This document shows, in pieces, positions 5,486 to 5,547 of a DNA stretch of 5,547 nt (position 1 is the first letter of the stretch; each line of letters starts with the position of its first letter). The position numbers and the translations under genes were made by a program. The notes under the pieces were generated by a model. That model was given only the letters and a program-made list of their open reading frames with translations, ran no database searches and was not told the DNA's origin. This stretch comes from JAAYJK01 sp964531295 (lineage in GTDB: Bacteria; Bacillota; Syntrophomonadia; Syntrophomonadales; Syntrophomonadaceae), in assembly GCA_964531295.1 (NCBI GenBank), contig CAZHHJ010000150.1, positions 1 to 5,547 on the forward strand, written 5' to 3'.

Positions 5486-5515
5486 TTGACCGGCTCCCCC
5501 CCTATATGGTATATT
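5486..5515 (+). promoter_or_regulatory. Strong divergent promoter reading out of the right edge
   Basis: TTGACC (5486-5491, 5 of 6 to consensus), 18-bp spacer, TATATT (5510-5515, 5 of 6) preceded by TGG (extended -10). The spacer includes seven consecutive C (5496-5502). Expected start near 5522; the gene it would serve lies beyond the window. Confidence 0.55.
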
Positions 5516-5547
5516 TAGTTATTATACTCCGTTTTTTATATTGTAAT

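Noticed and set aside
1..5547. CRISPR array, insertion sequence, attachment site, tRNA or rRNA
   Set aside because: No regularly spaced direct repeats, transposase motifs, terminal inverted repeats or RNA gene signatures were seen.

Overview
The window looks like chromosomal DNA from a low-to-mid GC Gram-positive anaerobe, most likely a clostridial Firmicute. Reasons: strong GGAGG-type ribosome binding sites before every gene, TATAAT-type promoters with extended -10 (TGn) elements, and an adjacent DUF6323/DUF6179 pair, which I know only from Firmicutes. A Syntrophomonas-like lineage is possible, but that is a guess. I see no rRNA, tRNA, insertion sequence, prophage or CRISPR array.

Layout: a + strand gene for a Ppx/GppA-family exopolyphosphatase/guanosine pentaphosphatase (89-1588) faces a - strand diaminopimelate decarboxylase-type gene (lysA, 1850-3142). 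The 261 bp between their 3' ends holds several inverted repeats but no gene. Upstream of lysA lies a long leader (about 3143-3395). It has two candidate promoters, a possible 18-codon leader ORF with a good ribosome binding site, and three GGAGG elements that could compete for one CCUCC. Further upstream on the same strand is a translationally coupled pair of uncharacterised genes, DUF6323 (4909-5370) then DUF6179 (3491-4909). They share a TGATG stop/start junction and are followed by a hairpin plus T-tract terminator at 3447-3475. The right edge (5371-5547) is a divergent intergenic region: one promoter fires leftward into the DUF pair and a second, near-consensus one fires rightward out of the window.

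Functionally this is three separate transcription units: polyphosphate/(p)ppGpp turnover, the last step of lysine synthesis, and a two-gene unit of unknown role. Nothing in the sequence ties them into one pathway. The parts most worth a second look are the DUF6323-DUF6179 cassette and the structured lysA leader.
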